DNA from: Brevundimonas aveniformis DSM 17977 | GTDB taxonomy: Bacteria; Pseudomonadota; Alphaproteobacteria; Caulobacterales; Caulobacteraceae | Assembly (NCBI RefSeq): GCF_000428765.1 | Contig: NZ_AUAO01000002.1 | Coordinates: 496,001-560,000, forward strand | Length of the DNA: 64,000 nt | Direction of reading: 5' to 3' | Part shown: positions 63,613 through 64,000 of the stretch, in pieces | Numbering within the stretch: the stretch's first letter is position 1 | How the letters are laid out: each line of letters begins with the position of its first letter | Notes under the pieces: model-generated | Told to the model about the DNA's origin: nothing | The model's database searches: none | Seen by the model: the letters and a program-made list of their open reading frames with translations, nothing else | Position numbers and translations under genes: made by a program

Positions 63613-64000
63613 ATGATTTCGCTATTGTTGGCTGCAAGCCTGATGACAGCCCAGACGCAACCGAGCGTGAACCTGTGCGCGGATGCACGCAACTGCCGGG
63701 ATGTCGGGCAGGTCGCGATCCAGCTCGACGACCGGGTGGTGACGGCCAACATCAATGACAATCTGCCCTTTGTGACGCAGGACGGTCTGCAGCTTTTCCT
63801 CGGCGAGTCCGTTGTCCTGGAGGTTTCTGAAGCCGGGGCCTTGACCGTCGAGTCGCACAGCCCGGCCAATGAGATCATCACGCCGCCCAAACTGTCCCGT
63901 GCCGTCGAGGAAATGAACGCAGCGATCGCGGCATCGGGCCAGGACGTGGCACCGGGGACGATTGATCCTGTGCCGGATGGTCGTCCGTTAGATCGGCTGC
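63613..64000 (+). CDS. Secreted hypothetical protein, truncated by the window edge
   Basis: 129 codons are visible from ATG 63613, with GCGGAGAG upstream. Residues 1-12 are a short hydrophobic leader (MISLLLAASLMTAQ) and the next part has a cysteine pair (NLCADARNCRD). The following DVGQVAIQLDDRVVTANIN is beta-like. The frame is open at the right edge, so the C-terminus is unknown. No family recognised. Confidence 0.65.
   Translation, partial: MISLLLAASLMTAQTQPSVNLCADARNCRDVGQVAIQLDDRVVTANINDNLPFVTQDGLQLFLGESVVLEVSEAGALTVESHSPANEIITPPKLSRAVEEMNAAIAASGQDVAPGTIDPVPDGRPLDRL

Overview
This 64 kb window is high-GC chromosomal DNA from an alphaproteobacterium, most likely Caulobacteraceae and plausibly Brevundimonas. 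The reasons are a tolC-popZ-valS block, a bactofilin overlapping an M23 peptidase gene, a bamE / cytochrome bc1 chaperone / DUF177 / plsX / fabH / ihfA / merR block, split glycine decarboxylase subunits (gcvPA, gcvPB), small alphaproteobacterial families such as DUF2842, and Caulobacter-like promoters. Genus is an inference from gene content; there is no rRNA here. Almost all of the window is tightly packed housekeeping DNA. I see no prophage, CRISPR array, integrase or intact insertion sequence.

Layout. 1-1.2 kb: edge of a hypothetical gene, a structured gene-poor stretch and a secreted hypothetical. 1.2-6.4 kb (minus): glycine cleavage operon gcvT-gcvH-osmC-gcvPA-gcvPB behind a tandem glycine riboswitch. 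6.4-9.8 kb: fbp, adenine deaminase, a 50-aa protein, a 202-bp MITE-like element and a secreted hypothetical. 9.8-14.3 kb: argS, ispH, rnhA, bamE. 14.3-18.5 kb (plus): bc1 chaperone, DUF177, plsX, fabH, ihfA, a MerR regulator and tRNA-Pro. 18.5-23 kb: small membrane proteins, ctaA, a PhoX-like protein, rplM-rpsI. 23-27.6 kb: argC, then a polysaccharide-flavoured group (GH10 glycosidase lipoprotein, WecG/TagA glycosyltransferase, acyltransferase 3). 27.7-30 kb: hmgA-fahA for homogentisate catabolism. 30-32.1 kb (minus): a compact three-gene TadG/TadE-like cluster. 32.3-42.2 kb: excalibur-domain protein, tRNA-Cys, PIMT-like, tolC, popZ, valS, tlyA, a glycine-zipper YGQ-rich surface protein, an RlmD/TrmA-type methyltransferase and a small GNAT. 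42.2-50 kb: thiG, a TonB-dependent receptor, a DsbA-like protein, an M48 protease and RNase E. 50.3-57.1 kb: cell-wall amidase, PBP1a, prfB with a programmed frameshift, bactofilin and M23 peptidase. 57.3-64 kb: bcp-tyrS, a DOMON-like / DUF1343 (NamZ-like) / DMT-transporter operon, rnhB, tag and a truncated secreted protein gene.

How the genes work together. Several blocks are functional units: glycine catabolism under a glycine sensor; phospholipid and fatty-acid initiation (plsX-fabH); homogentisate to fumarate and acetoacetate (hmgA-fahA, isomerase not present); and envelope construction and polarity (amidase, PBP1a, bactofilin, M23 peptidase, PopZ, BamE, TolC). The most unusual items are the tad-like cluster whose TadG-like protein carries a cysteine-containing, lectin-like C-terminal region instead of the usual vWA domain; an apparently cytoplasmic NamZ-type muramidase in an operon with a transporter; osmC inside the riboswitch-controlled gcv operon; the MITE-like element with TA duplications; and several orphan palindromes that look like operators. 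I found no clearly new multi-gene defence or biosynthetic system.
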